The notes beneath the pieces are model-generated. The model did no database searches, was not told the origin of the DNA, and was given only the letters and a program-made list of their open reading frames with translations. Below are positions 10,773 through 23,776 of a DNA stretch of 64,000 nt, in pieces; position 1 is the first letter of the stretch; every line of letters starts with the position of its first letter. Origin of the DNA: Phoebastria nigripes (taxonomy: Eukaryota > Chordata > Aves > Procellariiformes > Diomedeidae); NCBI GenBank assembly GCA_035582835.1, contig JAYKAV010003077.1, positions 1,157,906 to 1,221,905 on the forward strand, read 5' to 3'. The translations under genes were made by a program, and so were the position numbers.

Positions 10773-13700
10773 GCTGCTTTTTCTAGGAAAAATCTGTGAA
10801 AATCACTTGCTTGTGAATGAAGAGAAAGTAATTTATATGAATATTTATTATGAATGTTTTAGCTGTTCATTTTATTCAGTGACCTATATAACAATGCTCT
10901 TCAGCATAGAGACAGTGCCTACCTGTGCAATTTGTGTAGTATATTGGGTAAATAGATTTCTAGCTATTACTGTAATAGAACTTCTTAATATTAATAGCAT
11001 TGACTAATTGCTTCACCTTAGCAGATGAAAAGAGGTTGTTGTTAAATGGCAGAATAGACACCAGCTATAATAAAAGATCATTAGCAAAGTGTTAATCTTT
11101 GCCAAGGAGGATGTGTCTGTCAGAGATGGTGGTGAAAGATGAGCTTGGAGGGGAAAAAATGACTGTTCTACCCTGCGCAAGTGCATGTGCCAGGCTGGTT
11201 CAGAGAGTGAAGTTCATGTTTGTAGTGGCATCACTATAGCACATGATGACACTTGTGCCATTTGGAAATGAAAGAAACTTTTCAAACGAAGGGCTGGANT
11301 GTTGGGTATGTCAGTGAATGCGAGAGGAATATGTTGTGGTTTCAAGGAATCATTTCTGACACCAGATGGAAGGTTTTTCATGGCGCACAGTTGAAAGAAA
11401 AGGTAGAAAGAAAAGAGAGGGATTTAAGATTTTTAAAACACTTTAAAAAATTCTCCTAGAAGAGATGCTTTTGCAATTTCGAGTTCCCTCTGCTGTGATG
11501 AGAAATGGAGAAGGAAAGAGAACTGCTGCCTCTTCTTCTGCTCCCATGCTTACCTTTTGATTTCTCAGATGGCTTCTGAAGATGGAAATAACTAAGTTCA
11601 GACAAACAGTTTAATGGCATTGCCACGCTTATGGTATCCAGATTCCGCTTTCTTTTCTTTGATGAAATACGGCATTAAAAGTAATAATTGAAGTATTTGT
11701 ACTACTGTGCAAAAGCAGTAGTACAGCAGTAGCTCCAGAAATGTTCCAACTGCAGCCCCTGTTTCTGTAGACAAGTGCATGCACANGCAGAGGTTGGAGA
11801 ATTGGCAGCACAGATGCTGGGAAAAGGAATGTGTTTTGGGGCTCTCTGAAAGGCTCTGATGCTAGCTAGTCCATCTGCAGAGAGATCACTTACACCTGGT
11901 GATAAGCCATGCTCTTCTTCTTTCTTCCTGCCTCCCCCGCAATATTAACATCTGGCTTGCAGGATTGTTTCCACCTTGAAGTGGCAGCTGTGTCAGAGGC
12001 GATGTGCTCTCACAGCAGAGAACGGAAGCACAAGCAAACCTGAACCCCATGCTGGCAAATCCATGCAGGCACCTTCTGAAAGCAGTGTGTCTTCTGCTGT
12101 ATGCTTAGAGTTGCCAGCTTGGAAAAGGCAGCCGTGAAGCCTGGGATGCTGTTAAACACCACCGAGGACTTGTTTGCCTCCTCCCCATTCCCCCTTCCCC
12201 ACTGAACACAAACTGTGAGAAGTCCAAGAACCGCTGTGGTGCCAACAAGAGCAAAATTACTTGCAGCTGGTGAATGCCACCTGCTCCTGACGAACTTCAG
12301 CCAAAACAGTTTCCTCCCTGGAGTGCCCTGGAGTGGGGAATCCAAAAGCTGTTCAGAGCAGGGCGATATTTAGTGTGGATGGGGGAGAGACATTGCAATT
12401 CTTGCTTGAGAGCAGAGTGTGTTACGCAGGAGGTCTCTAGGACTAATGGCTGTCTTTCCTTTCCCTTTCCAAGCTCCCTCAAATCACCCCTTCTGCATTC
12501 TTCCAGTATGTTGCTTATGAATATTAATTCAGCCCTCTCTCCCTTTATATGCCATCCTTTTTCCCCATCCAAGCAAATGCAAATTTAATGTTGTTTTAAA
12601 AAAAAAAAAAAAAAGTCCTCCAAATGATAGCAAGAGCAGAGTTTCTTCCTTGAAGGCTCTCTGATGTATTAATGCAATGACACCTGATGACACTGTATTT
12701 TCTTCTGTGGTAGAAGCACTGCTTGACCCTGAGGACGGAAAAGAAACACCCTTCCTTGTGATTCCCACTCTGTTTCTTAATAGCCTTCCTCATTCATCCC
12801 TAGCATCATTTGTTTGCCCAGTGTTTCTCAGTAGTTTGCAGATTGTTTTATGGTTTTGGTTTACTAAGTACATACTGCTTACTTAAATTACCTGTGGTAT
12901 AGAAATAGTAAATACAAGGACAACATCATTATGAATTCATATCAAGAGGCCACTTAGCAGCCCTCTGATTGCCATATTCTTTCTTATAGAGTACTTCATT
13001 GGTTCAAAGGACTTTGTTCTGATTGAATCAGTAGAAGTTTTGTTGTATTTAACTAGAAAACCATCAGTGCCCAAATGTCTACATTCATTTATTTAAAGGA
13101 TGGATTTGAAGAACGCTGTTGTTGAATTGACCTGCTAACAGTTTTATCAAGTTTGTTCCTGGCTTTAGGCATAGGGAACTCAGAGAGATGTCTTACACAA
13201 CAGGCACTTGGTTAGGTACCTTTCCGAGTCAAAGCCTAAGTTTATTAATTTTGTTGGTTGTATTGTCATTAGTCATTGCTTCTTGCTTTCATTTTTGTAG
13301 TTCAGTTCCCAGTGTTTGTTTCTTCTTTCCTCTGCTTTGCTATCATTGTCTGATTTTCATAAACCTGCTGTGAATTTGCTCTTCATTCATTTCTCGGCTC
13401 AGTCATAAAGTCCTTTTTCTTGCCTATCTGCAATACAAATGCCTGGAGTGATAATAACTAAGTCCTCTTTATTATTTCTTGAAAATATCATCTAGGATGT
13501 TTATCTGAAGGTAAGTTTGCTGCAACTTGTTCAAAAAGATAAAGAAAGCTTCTGACAGCATATGAGATAGCTATGATACTCATGCTGTCATACGCTCACT
13601 TGCATATATAATTTCAGATATGAAATGAACCATATTATTTTGCTATTGGTAGCCTTGTTTCCTAAAACTTCTCCAGGTCCTCTCTAGGGACCTTCGTGAA

Positions 13701-16123
13701 TGGAGTCCTCCACCTGATGTTAATGATGAATATGTATGTGAACAATTGAAACACAGGGTTTACTGAGAAGTGGTAATCCCTAGAAATTCTACTGACACCC
13801 TGTTCTGTTTCTTCCATCTTTCTCTTCCTCATTCCACATTGCCAGGAAATTTGTTGCTTCTAATATAGGATACCTCTTTGGAGGAACTAATCATTTCCTT
13901 TCTATGCATACCTCACAGGAATGTGAAATGCTTGTTCCCTATAAAAGGATGATTGTGCTGCCTAAAAGTGCATAGAAAGGCAGCACGGTAAAAATAGGTC
14001 GCAACCATTGTCTAGAGGTCATTGAATCAAAACTCCCTTTTGCAGTTTTCCCTTGAAAAACAGCTTCCCTGACCCAGGAGGTCTGTTTCTCTCCCAGGTT
14101 TCTGTGCTCGTGCTTTCCACAACGCTTAGGGCCTGAATGGGGATGTGTTTTTCCCTTCTTTCTTTTTTCAATTTTTGTGTCAGCTGACTGTGTTCATATA
14201 GCTAGAGAGCAGTAAAATATTTCATCTATTGAATGCTGCATCTAAAATAGGTTAAATTAGTGTTTATTTAACTTTTTACTGCTGACTTACAAAATTACTT
14301 TTAGTCTGGTTTGGATATGTAACTTATTTCTATTAATTTACTGCCATGCTCTGCTTTGATTGCTTTTTTGCAGTGGTATCAAATTGTATGCTACTTTAAT
14401 ATTTTCTCCAGGATGCTCTCTTGATTAATTCTACGTTGGATATTTATACCACCAAGAGGATTACTACTTAGAAATTCAGTTTCTTAATAAATACCTATTT
14501 TTAAAGCTCATACTTCTCTGAATTAAGGTGACTTGATTTAACTTNAGTTAATCACACTTTGTTTCATGAAGCTTTTGCATATACATTGGAAGAAAATATT
14601 TTCCTGCATCGTAAGTCACGCATATGGCATAGTTGATACAGGATCAAAGGGGAGGTGATTTTGGGATGATGTGCAAAGCATATTGGTTTAGATTTCTGTA
14701 TAGTACCAGAATGATTTCTATTTTGGTACTATGGCAGGATCTCAGTAAGAGGCTGAGAGTTCCTTTCATTAGTTTCTATATATGTACATTAACAGCCCTT
14801 GTCTCAAAAACCTCATAACTGAAGTTAACTTTGAAGTTTGAGATGAAAAAAAATAAACCACTGGAGAGGAAAAGATGTCACACAAAAATATTATGTGTAA
14901 ATAACTAAGTGATTTTAAAAATCAGAAGCCAGTTCACAGTTGCTGTCCGTAGCCATTAGTCGATGTGTTTATGGATGTGAAACAGCACAGGATTAAAAAG
15001 AAAAATGGTACAAGTCTAGTACCAGAGTTTCAAGTTTTGTGTTGGCCAGTCTAGTTCCATTGGCTTCACCAGAACTGTGCCAGGTTACTCCAGCTGATGA
15101 CCTGGTCTGTCTTTATTTAGCAAGAAATAATGCAGTCACTAGATGTGTAGGGACTGACATACTTCACAAATCGTATTTTTCTGTGTAACTTCCTAGGAAA
15201 GTACTTCTTTTTTGTTATTGTTGGTGGTTTTATTTTTTGCTTGTTTTGCTCTAGGAGTTTATACACAGCAAAACTGATGTTTTCATGTGCTCTTAAACTT
15301 GTTTCTTAGCCTAGCCCATTACAGTTGACCTTTCTTTACACCAAAAAATGATCCAAAGAATTGTAATTCTTCTTGAGACACATGATTTTTGAACTGGTCC
15401 TATTTGTCAGGTGCTAATTTTTGAAAGAAACCATGATATATTACTATAAAGTATGGAGCATGCATGTGAATCTTGCGGACATGTCCTTTAGCCGTGTCAG
15501 CCGTAGTTGCTCTCGCTATCTGAAGTCTCCAGCTTATACCATGAGTGCTCCTGCACCTGCTTCACCANTCAGCATTGAATAGATTTAACCACAGCTCTAG
15601 TATTTTGCTTTTTTAAGCTAATGTGGTTCATTTTGTCTGTGGTGGACAAAGGTGTACTCACATGATCCCTTCTGCCGGCTGCACTGTACATGTGGTAACT
15701 TCCGACGGGGGAGCAGTAACAACCAGTAGGGGGGTTGCAATGTCTTCAACTGCAACAGCTGTTTATAAAGTTAACATCTGTCCTGGCCTCAGTCTCAAGA
15801 TTGTCAGTGTTTTCATATTGATGAATTGAGCATTTGTATGTTTTATATAAAAACATTCAATTTTAATGGCTTTTCTTTTGCTTTTTTGCAAATGACTTTG
15901 CTTTTTGCTTTTTATGTCCTTTTGAAGGAAAAGAAAAGCACTTGTATGGAGATTTTTTTTTTTCTCCCAAAACACCTAGATATGTTCTCTGCTGATGGAA
16001 AGGCCTTGTTGCTTAGTGATAAAAGCAGTTTTTCTCACATCAGTTTAAATTTCACTCTCCTCTCTTCATAGTCTCATTTCAACAAAGCATAGGTTCAAGT
16101 TTAAACACATACTTACATCCATT
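10773..16123. other. About 5.3 kb of non-coding DNA
   Basis: No gene recognised. An A18 run lies at 12598-12615. The stretch at about 12000-12350 is less AT-rich and holds overlapping frames of 111 (-), 104 (+) and 91 (-) codons; overlap on both strands with no known domain argues for chance. GTAAGT at 13511 follows a short AG-bounded segment but gives no convincing exon. No RNA gene is recognised. Confidence 0.6.
12598..12615 (+). repeat. A18 homopolymer
   Basis: An uninterrupted A-run. No flanking target-site duplication or retroposed body could be recognised, so it is listed only as low-complexity sequence. Confidence 0.85.
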
Positions 16124-16234
16124 TTATTCAGGAGAGCATGTAAGCACACATGCATAACTGAAGTCAATGGGATTTAAGTGTGCGCTTCACTTTAAAGCAT
16201 GTGCTTCACTGCTTTCTTGAATACAGGGGGGTTT
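16124..16234. mobile_element. Degraded palindromic MITE-like element
   Basis: The left half has TTATTCAGGAGAGCATGTAA; the centre has GAAGTCAATGGGATT; the right half has CTTTAAAGCATGTGCTTCAC then GCTTTCTTGAATA. This is the layout of a palindromic element whose ends read TGATTCAGCAAAGCAC and whose centre carries a CCATTGACTTCAATGG-type core, as in the cleaner copy at 36580-36679. The arms no longer pair well, showing age. It is non-coding and non-autonomous. Confidence 0.6.
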
Positions 16235-18939
16235 AATCTAAGTGGTTTGGAAATTACAGTGGCCTTGGACATACTGGTTCTTTTATCCATCTGGAAAAAG
16301 GGCTACTGTGAAATTTAGTAAGTACTGTTCACACTTTGAAACTTTTGTATAAAACACAGTTGTTTCTTTCATACTCATCTTCCTTGCAGTATGTTTAGTT
16401 TACACATAAAAGCACGATATGAAGATGGTTGGAATTTGTTACTGTGCATTAGAGTGGGCTGGTGTTGAGACTGATTGGTGTAGGTAGGCGTTCAGGCTAT
16501 GGCTATGCACAGCTCTTCTGTCTAAAGAGTAATGGCACCCAGGACTGCAATATTCAATCACTGCAACTGGCACCGGAGTCTTTCCAGTGGCCACTTGTAA
16601 GTACTTCACTCACCCAGGGTACCGACATCTTTCCACGTACTGTGTTAGAATTAACAACTCAAAGGCAGCTTGAAGAGCAGTCACGCATGTCTGGATGTCT
16701 GTGTTACTTGTGTATCTGTTTACGCATGTAATTTTCTTTCAGATGTTGAACTGCAGCTCAGCAGCTGGGCCCCAATGTTTTGAAAATCTTTGAGAACTAA
16801 TTAGGCTCTCCTCAGAGTATGGCTCATCCAGCCAGTCTGAATAAACAAATGTCACCGTTTGTATTAGGAAATCTCTACAAANGACTGATCCCTGTCATGG
16901 GGTAACATTAATCTTTTTAGTATAGATTTCCAATAGTTAACCATCTGGCTCCATGCAGTTTTCCAGAAAACATTCACTACCGGGGCCGGTGGAAAGAAGA
17001 AGGTGGGATTAATAACCTGAATACATCATATGAAGCATTAATCTTTAGGATTGGCCATTTGTTTTTATCAAAACAACTCCCTTAAGATAGTATTTCACAG
17101 CATGTGGTACTTGCATGGACTTCTTTCAGAATGAGAAAATGTTTCAGTATCTGCCATGATCTGCAGTTTGCAAATTTAGTGTGGATGATAAAGGCTGGAA
17201 GAATTCTCTTCTGATTTATGTTGCATTTACAGTCCCGGCTTGTTTAGTGGAAATATCTGATCTTTGCAATATTTGTTGTTAAAGGTTTTCCTTCAAAATA
17301 ACACTCTTATATGAGAATCTAAAATTACTCAAGTAAACATTAATAATTAATATACAGGCTGGTACAGGCGGCACTGTATTCATGCGATGGATGAATTCCG
17401 TCAACTGAGCTGTAAAGATAAGTCCAGCGTCTTGGTCTAGGTTAAATGATCTCAATCCGGCTAAGCGTTTAGGCACCTGCTTGACTTTAATCACCGGTTG
17501 TTCCAACAGATTTCATTGGTCCTAAGTGCTTTGTTGAAATCCAGCCATATGACTTAGGTCCTGCCTGAGGTCCCTGACTTGCAAGCTGTGGAAAATTAAA
17601 GGCAAAAAACAGCTGAAGAGGTTATGGCCCTCAAGCTGTCTGTCCTGCCCTTGTGATGGAGATTACCTCCTCTGCAAGGCAGATGAATGAATGGCTTCTA
17701 AAGCATATTAAGTTAAACTCAAATTAGAGACATAATACTCCAAGCTGAAAACTTGAGCACTTCAGAAGCTGCTTCATGAGCCATTCAGTTGTCTCTGCTG
17801 TGGCGGGATGACAACTGCCATCAGGGGAATGGAGTAGATGGTGTAGGGGATGGTAACTGCTTTGGCTGTCTGATTTTAATCTATCACTGCATGCAAATCA
17901 GAGCTCTTAGTCCCCTTCTTGACAGCCTGGCTTGTGAAGCTTACTGCTGTTTGCAAAGCTGGCTGGCTCATACGCTGCTACCTGACCTCCCTTTAGTGCT
18001 GTCCAGTGCTCGCCTGGCTTTATCACTTGCCCACTACAAGAGAATCAATTTTGACTGTAATCTCCTTGAGAGGAGGGACTACATCTTCCATGTATTTGGG
18101 TGCAGCATATTGTGAACACTGTCAGAACAGAACTAATAATTTTCCTAATCTGCATGTGACACTAGTACACTTGAGTGATGTACAGCACTCTCTACATAAA
18201 ACATGTTTATACCTTCTCACCCAATCATGTCTGTTGCAGTATTTCCAAATAAATGGTGGGTTTCTTACTGATTCTTCCTGATAGAGAGTGATTTGTAATA
18301 ATCTTGTCATGCCAAACTCATAATAATACTAAATGAAGACATTTGTTGGAGGAAGTGATTGTAAATTGCATGCAAATTCAAGCCTTGCTGGCATTAATCA
18401 ATACTGAAACACAACTTTTGCATTCCTGATATAATACTGCTGAATCTAATCCCATGGATTTTACATTTCCATGTGAATTAAGCATTTATTTTGATTTAAA
18501 ACCTTTTTTCTACTGGAAAAGGAAAATGCTTTTTTTTTTGAGTATTTATACAATCTTGGAAGACCTGTACTTTCATACGCAAACCTGGTAACTTTTGTGC
18601 ATAGTTAGTTAATCTGTATTACTTAAACTGGTTTGTATTCCTGTCTGGTTGTGAATTTAAGATGGTCAACCCATCTGACAGAAAGACATTTCATTTCGTG
18701 TTGAACAGACTGAAGTGAGTTGGCAGTTATTTAATCACAATCACCTGAACATTTTTCTCCAAATCAGCTTCATTATTGCAGTTGTATGTGGTCATGCCTG
18801 TTTCTTTTCCTAACCAGTTACAGACTATGGCTGTGTGGTATTGGAATTATATTCTCAGCAGCTGTTCTACCTTGCATTCTTCTGGAGGGTCATGTGCATG
18901 CGAAAGGTTGCTTAAAATACAGCCACAACAACAGAAAGC
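16235..18939. other. Non-coding stretch with one CpG-retaining block
   Basis: Contains the candidate regulatory block at 17335-17515. Frames of 108 codons (17789-18115) and 91 codons (18006-18281), both +, overlap each other in different frames and have no known domain. Nothing else is recognised. Confidence 0.55.
17335..17515. promoter_or_regulatory. Candidate regulatory element retaining CpGs
   Basis: Seven CpGs fall within about 135 bases (17366-17500), far above the surrounding CpG-poor DNA. The left edge has ATTAATAATTAATATAC, a homeodomain-like AT block. Further in are AAAGATAAG (GATA-like, about 17415) and CACCGGTTG (grainyhead/CP2-like, about 17493). No repeat similarity is recognised. 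CpG retention without repeat origin is often seen in conserved enhancers or unmethylated germline DNA; function is inferred. Confidence 0.33.
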
Positions 18940-19060
18940 AAGTGGATAAGAAAACAGTCCTGCACAACGTTGCAAGCGGGTTTGTTCACTTCAATGGGAC
19001 TATGCAGGATACATTACATTAGGGACATAAGTAAAGCTTTGCATAGTCAGGCTCCCTAAA
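18940..19060. mobile_element. Degraded palindromic MITE-like element (fragment)
   Basis: CACTTCAATGGGACTATGCA at about 18987 is followed by ACATAAGTAAAGCTTTGCAT and AGTCAGGCTCCC. The order matches the right half of the TTCAATGGGACTA...TTAAGCAC...GGATCAGGGCCC palindromic family. The left half is poor. Family assignment is from memory of the consensus. Confidence 0.42.
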
Positions 19061-19904
19061 AAACATTTGAGCTCAGAAACNATGTACTGTTTTTGTTCTG
19101 TGGCAGTGTTTGATTGAGAACCATCTCATGGCGATTACGATATGCATTTATTTTCATTGTAGGAGCCCTGTACTCCTTAATTAAGACTGAAGGGCCAGTG
19201 CTCTACTTGGAGTATATAGAATATTAGACCCTAGTGGGAATGGATGGAATCAGAGTATTCTGTTAGATGATTAATTTTTTTCAAGATTTGGTAGAGCTAG
19301 AGCTCAAAGTAAACCATCAAACCCATTTCAAGGTTGGTTGTTTCTTTTTTGTCGGGCATTTCAATACCAATGGTTCAGCAACATCAGTACTGCATACTCA
19401 GCAATGTAGCTGTAATGATATTTTCATATGTATTTCCGTTAAAAATAGAGAGATGCTTCCATATCTTCTGATCAGTTTTCCATTTTACCTTTCCACTAGT
19501 ATTATCCACCCATTTTTGTTGAATGTGGAAACTGCAGTTGATTGTTTTTGATAACCACTGACACATTCTGCTAGTGATTTCTTTCCACTCATTATAGTTA
19601 TACAAGAAGATTAATTGTACTTGATTTTATTTTAAAATATTAGGCATCAATAATACAAAAGCTGACACTTTTGGGAATTTACCCTACTGGATTATTTATG
19701 TCACAGGCAAATTTTTTATGTAAGCAATTGCTTCAGAGTGAATGCAGAGAATGTCAACTGTTTATTCACAGCCATGTGCATATAGGCTGGTGTGTGTATT
19801 TTCTAGGAAAAGCACTACTATAGCACGTTTTCATTCTGTTGAACTCTAGTGTTTGAAATATTTAAGAGGCTACTGTACTTCAGTCCTACCGATCTCTTTA
19901 TTTT
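19061..19904. other. Non-coding stretch, nothing recognised
   Basis: A 12-base palindrome (AAGCAATTGCTT) lies at 19722-19733. Frames of up to 94 codons have no recognisable content. No known repeat was seen. Confidence 0.6.
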
Positions 19905-20010
19905 AGGCCTGATTTAAAGCATATTGAAGTCAATGCACATTCTTTGTTTGATCTCAGTACATATAATTCTCAGTGACTTGAAGTTAATAGACCAGATCAT
20001 CTTCTGTGAT
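19905..20010. mobile_element. Degraded palindromic element
   Basis: GGCCTGATTTAAAGC at the left, TTGAAGTCAATGCACA inside, CAGTGACTTGAAGTTAATAG and CCAGATC to the right. These resemble the two half-sites (TTGAAGTCAATGG and CCATTGACTTCAATGG) and the GGCCTGAT end of the sauropsid palindromic family. Divergence is high. Confidence 0.45.
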
Positions 20011-20316
20011 ACATGTAGTTGATATTTATGTGTCTGCACGAATGTGTGTCCGTGCACACGCTTACATGAAATTTTGCATACTGTCATAGATTGTTGTACT
20101 ATGGAGTTCCTCATCTTTGAATCCAATTTATGTGGGAACTACTAGCTTAGTGTAAAATGGACAACAGTGGAAATAGCTGACGTGTCTTTCTCAATTCAAT
20201 TATTTTCAGCAACTAGAGTTCAACGGTCAATCCATTTAGCACTGCAGGGCAATGCTGCTGTTGGCTACTTGCAGCATCCTTGTTGCTGGGTATATTAACT
20301 TTGGTTAAAGAGAGAG

Positions 20317-20368
20317 TAAAGGGTCTGATGTAAAAGTCGCTGACTTCAGTAGGCTTTGGGTCAGAACC
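20317..20368. mobile_element. Half of a palindromic element
   Basis: GGGTCTGATGTAAAAGTC then GCTGACTTCAGTAGGCTTTG and GGTCAGAACC match the right half (TTGACTTCAGTGGGCTTTGGATCAGGCC) of the same palindromic class. It is short and the left half is missing. Confidence 0.48.
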
Positions 20369-20503
20369 TAAATACAGTTCTTATCTGCTAGATATTCAGC
20401 TATTACATTNTACAAGTATATTTGTGCATTTCTTGCTATTTCACTTTTGCATTAATTGTCTGATGGAAGCAATATTTTCCAGAAAAAAATTATTAAAGAA
20501 ATA

Positions 20504-20632
20504 GGGTCTGATTTTCTGTTTCTTTAACACCGACATCAGGGTGGTGTAACTCTTTTGAAATCAATGCAGTTACACCAGAATAAAACTGGTGTTAATGGAG
20601 TGCAGAAATTGATGTTAATGGAGTGGAGAAAT
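20504..20632. mobile_element. Palindromic element of the TTACACC-core type
   Basis: GGGTCTGATTTTCTGTTTC begins the element, followed by GGTGTAACTCTTTTGAAATC, AATGCAGTTACACCAGAATA and AAACTGGTGTTAATGGAG. This is the order of the family GGGCCTGATTCTC...GGTGTAACTCCATTGAAGTCAATGGAGTTACACC...GAATCAGG. A local tandem duplication of about 23 bases (20591-20610 and 20614-20632) follows within the right arm. Confidence 0.68.
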
Positions 20633-21812
20633 CTTAGAACTTCTTTATATCAGACTCAATTGACTCTAATTTTGATCACCTCCCTTGAACTGGAATTAGT
20701 AAACACTGAAATAGATAGAACTGCACTGGAGTAAAAGTAGTGTAATAGCATGGAGAATACATCCCTTATCACTCAAAGTGACTGCTACAGAACCATTCCA
20801 ACTTGAATTTCCTTAGTGGAAATTGTTATTTAATCAATCCATTTAACTTGAATGGTTTCAGAAATCCAGCCAGCATTTCAATCGCAGTTCAGATTCTGTG
20901 TTTTATGGAACAGGTTTTTGCCTTGAGAGGATCTTCTCCAAATGTATCACTGTTGTAACTCAGCTTCCTTCAGATGAAGTAGATGAAGGTAAATTTGGCA
21001 CTCTGATGAAAGCCAGAAAACCAGAGTCTGTAAGTTTTAATAGATCTTCCAGACTGTTATATACAGTAACAGTTTTTCTTTTAAAATAAAGCTGAATGGT
21101 TGCATTAGAGATCAGATAGTGAGATTCAAAACATGCATAAACACAAATGAAGGCAATTTGCTTTCCAAGGTCTTCAATCCTTTGTATTTAGATGTTTGCA
21201 ATTACACATTTGTCTGTGGTAACTATAAAACATCAGACTCTGTGAGGAAGTTCTTATTTTTCACTGCCTTCCTGTTGCTGGTATAGTGCCATGTGGTTGC
21301 ACAAGGTCAAAGTCATGCAGTATAGATAAACAACAGTGAAATCTACTATCTTTAGGAGAGGCTGTAAGTCATGAGCAGTACATTTTTGTCCTTTCTATCT
21401 CTTCTATCGCTATGTGCAGAAAAAATTACTCTAAAGTGGAATAGCATCTAGAACATCTTGTCATAGGAGTACACTGAATTATTAGTATATATGGCATGCT
21501 GTGCCTCCAGCTGCCACAAGAAGAGACATGGCTTATGTCAAAACTTCTGTGCACACTGCTGATCTATATATGCCTTATTGGTCCTTTTGCATTGTTGGTG
21601 CATAATCAAATTAGTTTGACCCATCAGCTGACCTAGGGGAAGTTTGGCTGGTATGGAGGTGCCTTGAATCCAGAGGCTGTAACATCTTTTAACATCAGTC
21701 CTTCCTGGTTACATTGCAGTATTTTTACCAGACCTGGGCTAGCAATTTACAGAATGGTTATCTGGAATTTTGGAAACTCTGACTTCCTCTTTGGGTTGTG
21801 AATTTCATTGCC

Positions 21813-21838
21813 AGTTCATACTCATAGTTCATACTCAT
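21813..21838 (+). repeat. Perfect 13-base tandem duplication
   Basis: AGTTCATACTCAT occurs twice head to tail with no mismatch. Lack of divergence suggests a recent slippage event. Confidence 0.95.
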
Positions 21839-23551
21839 CTTTCAGCAAAGCACAGCAGAAAGATGCTGGGATTGCAGTCAGAGTGCTGAACGTCTTTTCT
21901 GTTGACTTGTGTTGTAATTTTCAACATCTAAGCTTTCTGTGTATGAGAACAGACTTTAAAATTGTCTGAGATTAAATTCCTCATATTCACAGAGCAATGT
22001 GAGCCATTGTTTGAGATTCTGAAATTGTGGTGGGGAGACAGAGAGACGGGGACACACTTTTGTTGAGGGGAGTTGACGTTAATGATGCAAATTTCATTGC
22101 CACCCAGACTTAATGCATTGTTTTGAGCAATGACTGGTGAATACATAACATGTAAATGTCTCAGAAGATTATATTGAATGGAGTTTAACAGATAAAAGCT
22201 GTGATCCATGATTAGATTCTTACTTTTGAATAAGAAAAAGTGACTACACCTGAAGCAGTGCTTCTGGAGAAGAGTGGGGTGATGGCTGGCTATTTTATTT
22301 GATTTCTCCTTGTATCTGAGTACAAGCCACTGAAATAGAAGCCAAATGAAACATTAGGGACTCTGCAAGTATGACTTACAATCCTAGCACTGCAGTGAAG
22401 TTTAAAGCTAATGAAAAGAAAATATTGAGCCACTGGCTTAAAAAAAGAGGCAGAAATATTTATCGTATCCAGTAGTCTAAAGGCCTCATCTTTACTCTAT
22501 TCAACCAGAAGCCCGAAGGACTGGATTTTTTTTTTTCCTCTGACATAAATCAATTCTCAGTGTTGGGCATATCAGTCGTGGGGCTTCAATTTCAGTGATT
22601 TGAGATCTATGGATAATAAAAGAGATGAAAATGTCTCCCAAGGTCTACACTAAAGCAAACTGCTGTATGCAAAGCAAAGACAGACATGGGACAAAATACG
22701 AGGTAGGTGTCATCAGCACTTAACAAGTAAAAGCTGCGACTGACTTTGATAGTAGTTTTCGGTGACTGAAGTTTCCCCTCTTAAAAAGGATAGCAAAAAG
22801 GCTGACCCTGTGTTTTCATACTAGGCTTATGGATGACATATTCATTTTTAAGCAACATATTTGTACCTTGAAGTAAAGCTGAATTTCACTCCATGGCTAT
22901 AAACTCTGGCAGTTGCTCCCTTACAAGGGAGCATTCCAGCACCTATTGTTAACTATGCAGAGTACATCATGGTTTATTTGTTTTAGTATAGGTTGTGGCA
23001 GAGAGTTGTATAACTTTTGTAGGTTGCTAGGTTATACTCAATCTTTTTACTAAACACATACAGCAAATAAAATCACNTAAGTGCTGCATAATGGATTGTG
23101 GGGTCAACATCTTCCTCTTTCTTCATTTTGTAGCTTATTTCAGCCTCTGAGAAATGCAAACAATTATGCAGGTGTAGTCTCCACCAAAAGTAAGAAAGAT
23201 TGAATTTGCTATTTGTAGCACTATAAAGCAAATACAGAATTCAATAATGTGTATTTTCATTATCCTAATGGAAGATTTCAGTATGTTAAATGTGTTCAGA
23301 TGTCCTTGGCAAAATTGGGGTCAGTCATGTGAAATGGAGACAAAATGCGTTTCATCATCTTGTGGTTATTATACTACAAGGATTTCATTGTAAAGTGCAA
23401 CAAGTAATTGCAGCCACGTTTCTGATGCTATTGACTGCTTTATCTAATGGAAATTATTTCATTCTTGATTATTTAAAATGAACCTTTTACCGTTGTCATG
23501 TAAAAAAGTTGTGGAGTTTTTTTGAAAAAAATACATTGCAGCACCGCTATT

Positions 23552-23565
23552 AACAACAACAACAA
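23552..23565 (+). repeat. AAC microsatellite
   Basis: Four to five AAC units directly before an AT-rich stretch. Short and simple. Confidence 0.85.
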
Positions 23566-23709
23566 ATTAAGAGTGTGCACTTCTCAAATGGATTTTATCT
23601 GAGGATATATAGGTGCTTTAGGAAAAAATTCACAATTAAACTTCTTGTGTGTGGAAGGCAAATGGAGGAGATGATTAGTATAAAACTGAGAAACTGTTAC
23701 TCATGCTAG

Positions 23710-23776
23710 GCCTGATTGAAAACTGCAGAAGTCAATAGTGAAACATTCATTAGTGTAACTAGCTTTGGCTCAGATA
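23710..23776. mobile_element. Degraded palindromic element
   Basis: GGCCTGATTGAAAACTGCAG, AAGTCAATAGTGAAAC and TAGCTTTGGCTCAGA correspond to the GGCCTGAT end, the GAAGTCAATGG core and the GGGCTTTGGATCAGG end of the palindromic family also seen at 20317-20368. Confidence 0.52.

Larger units (their letters stand above)
20633..23709. other. About 3 kb of non-coding DNA
   Basis: No gene recognised. Holds a perfect 13-base tandem duplication at 21813-21838 and an AAC-repeat at 23552-23565. Frames up to 93 codons show no domain. Confidence 0.6.

Noticed and set aside
13470..13516. 15-base AG-bounded segment before GTAAGT at 13511
   Set aside because: Acceptor context (ATATCATCTAG) is weak and such short pairings are expected by chance.
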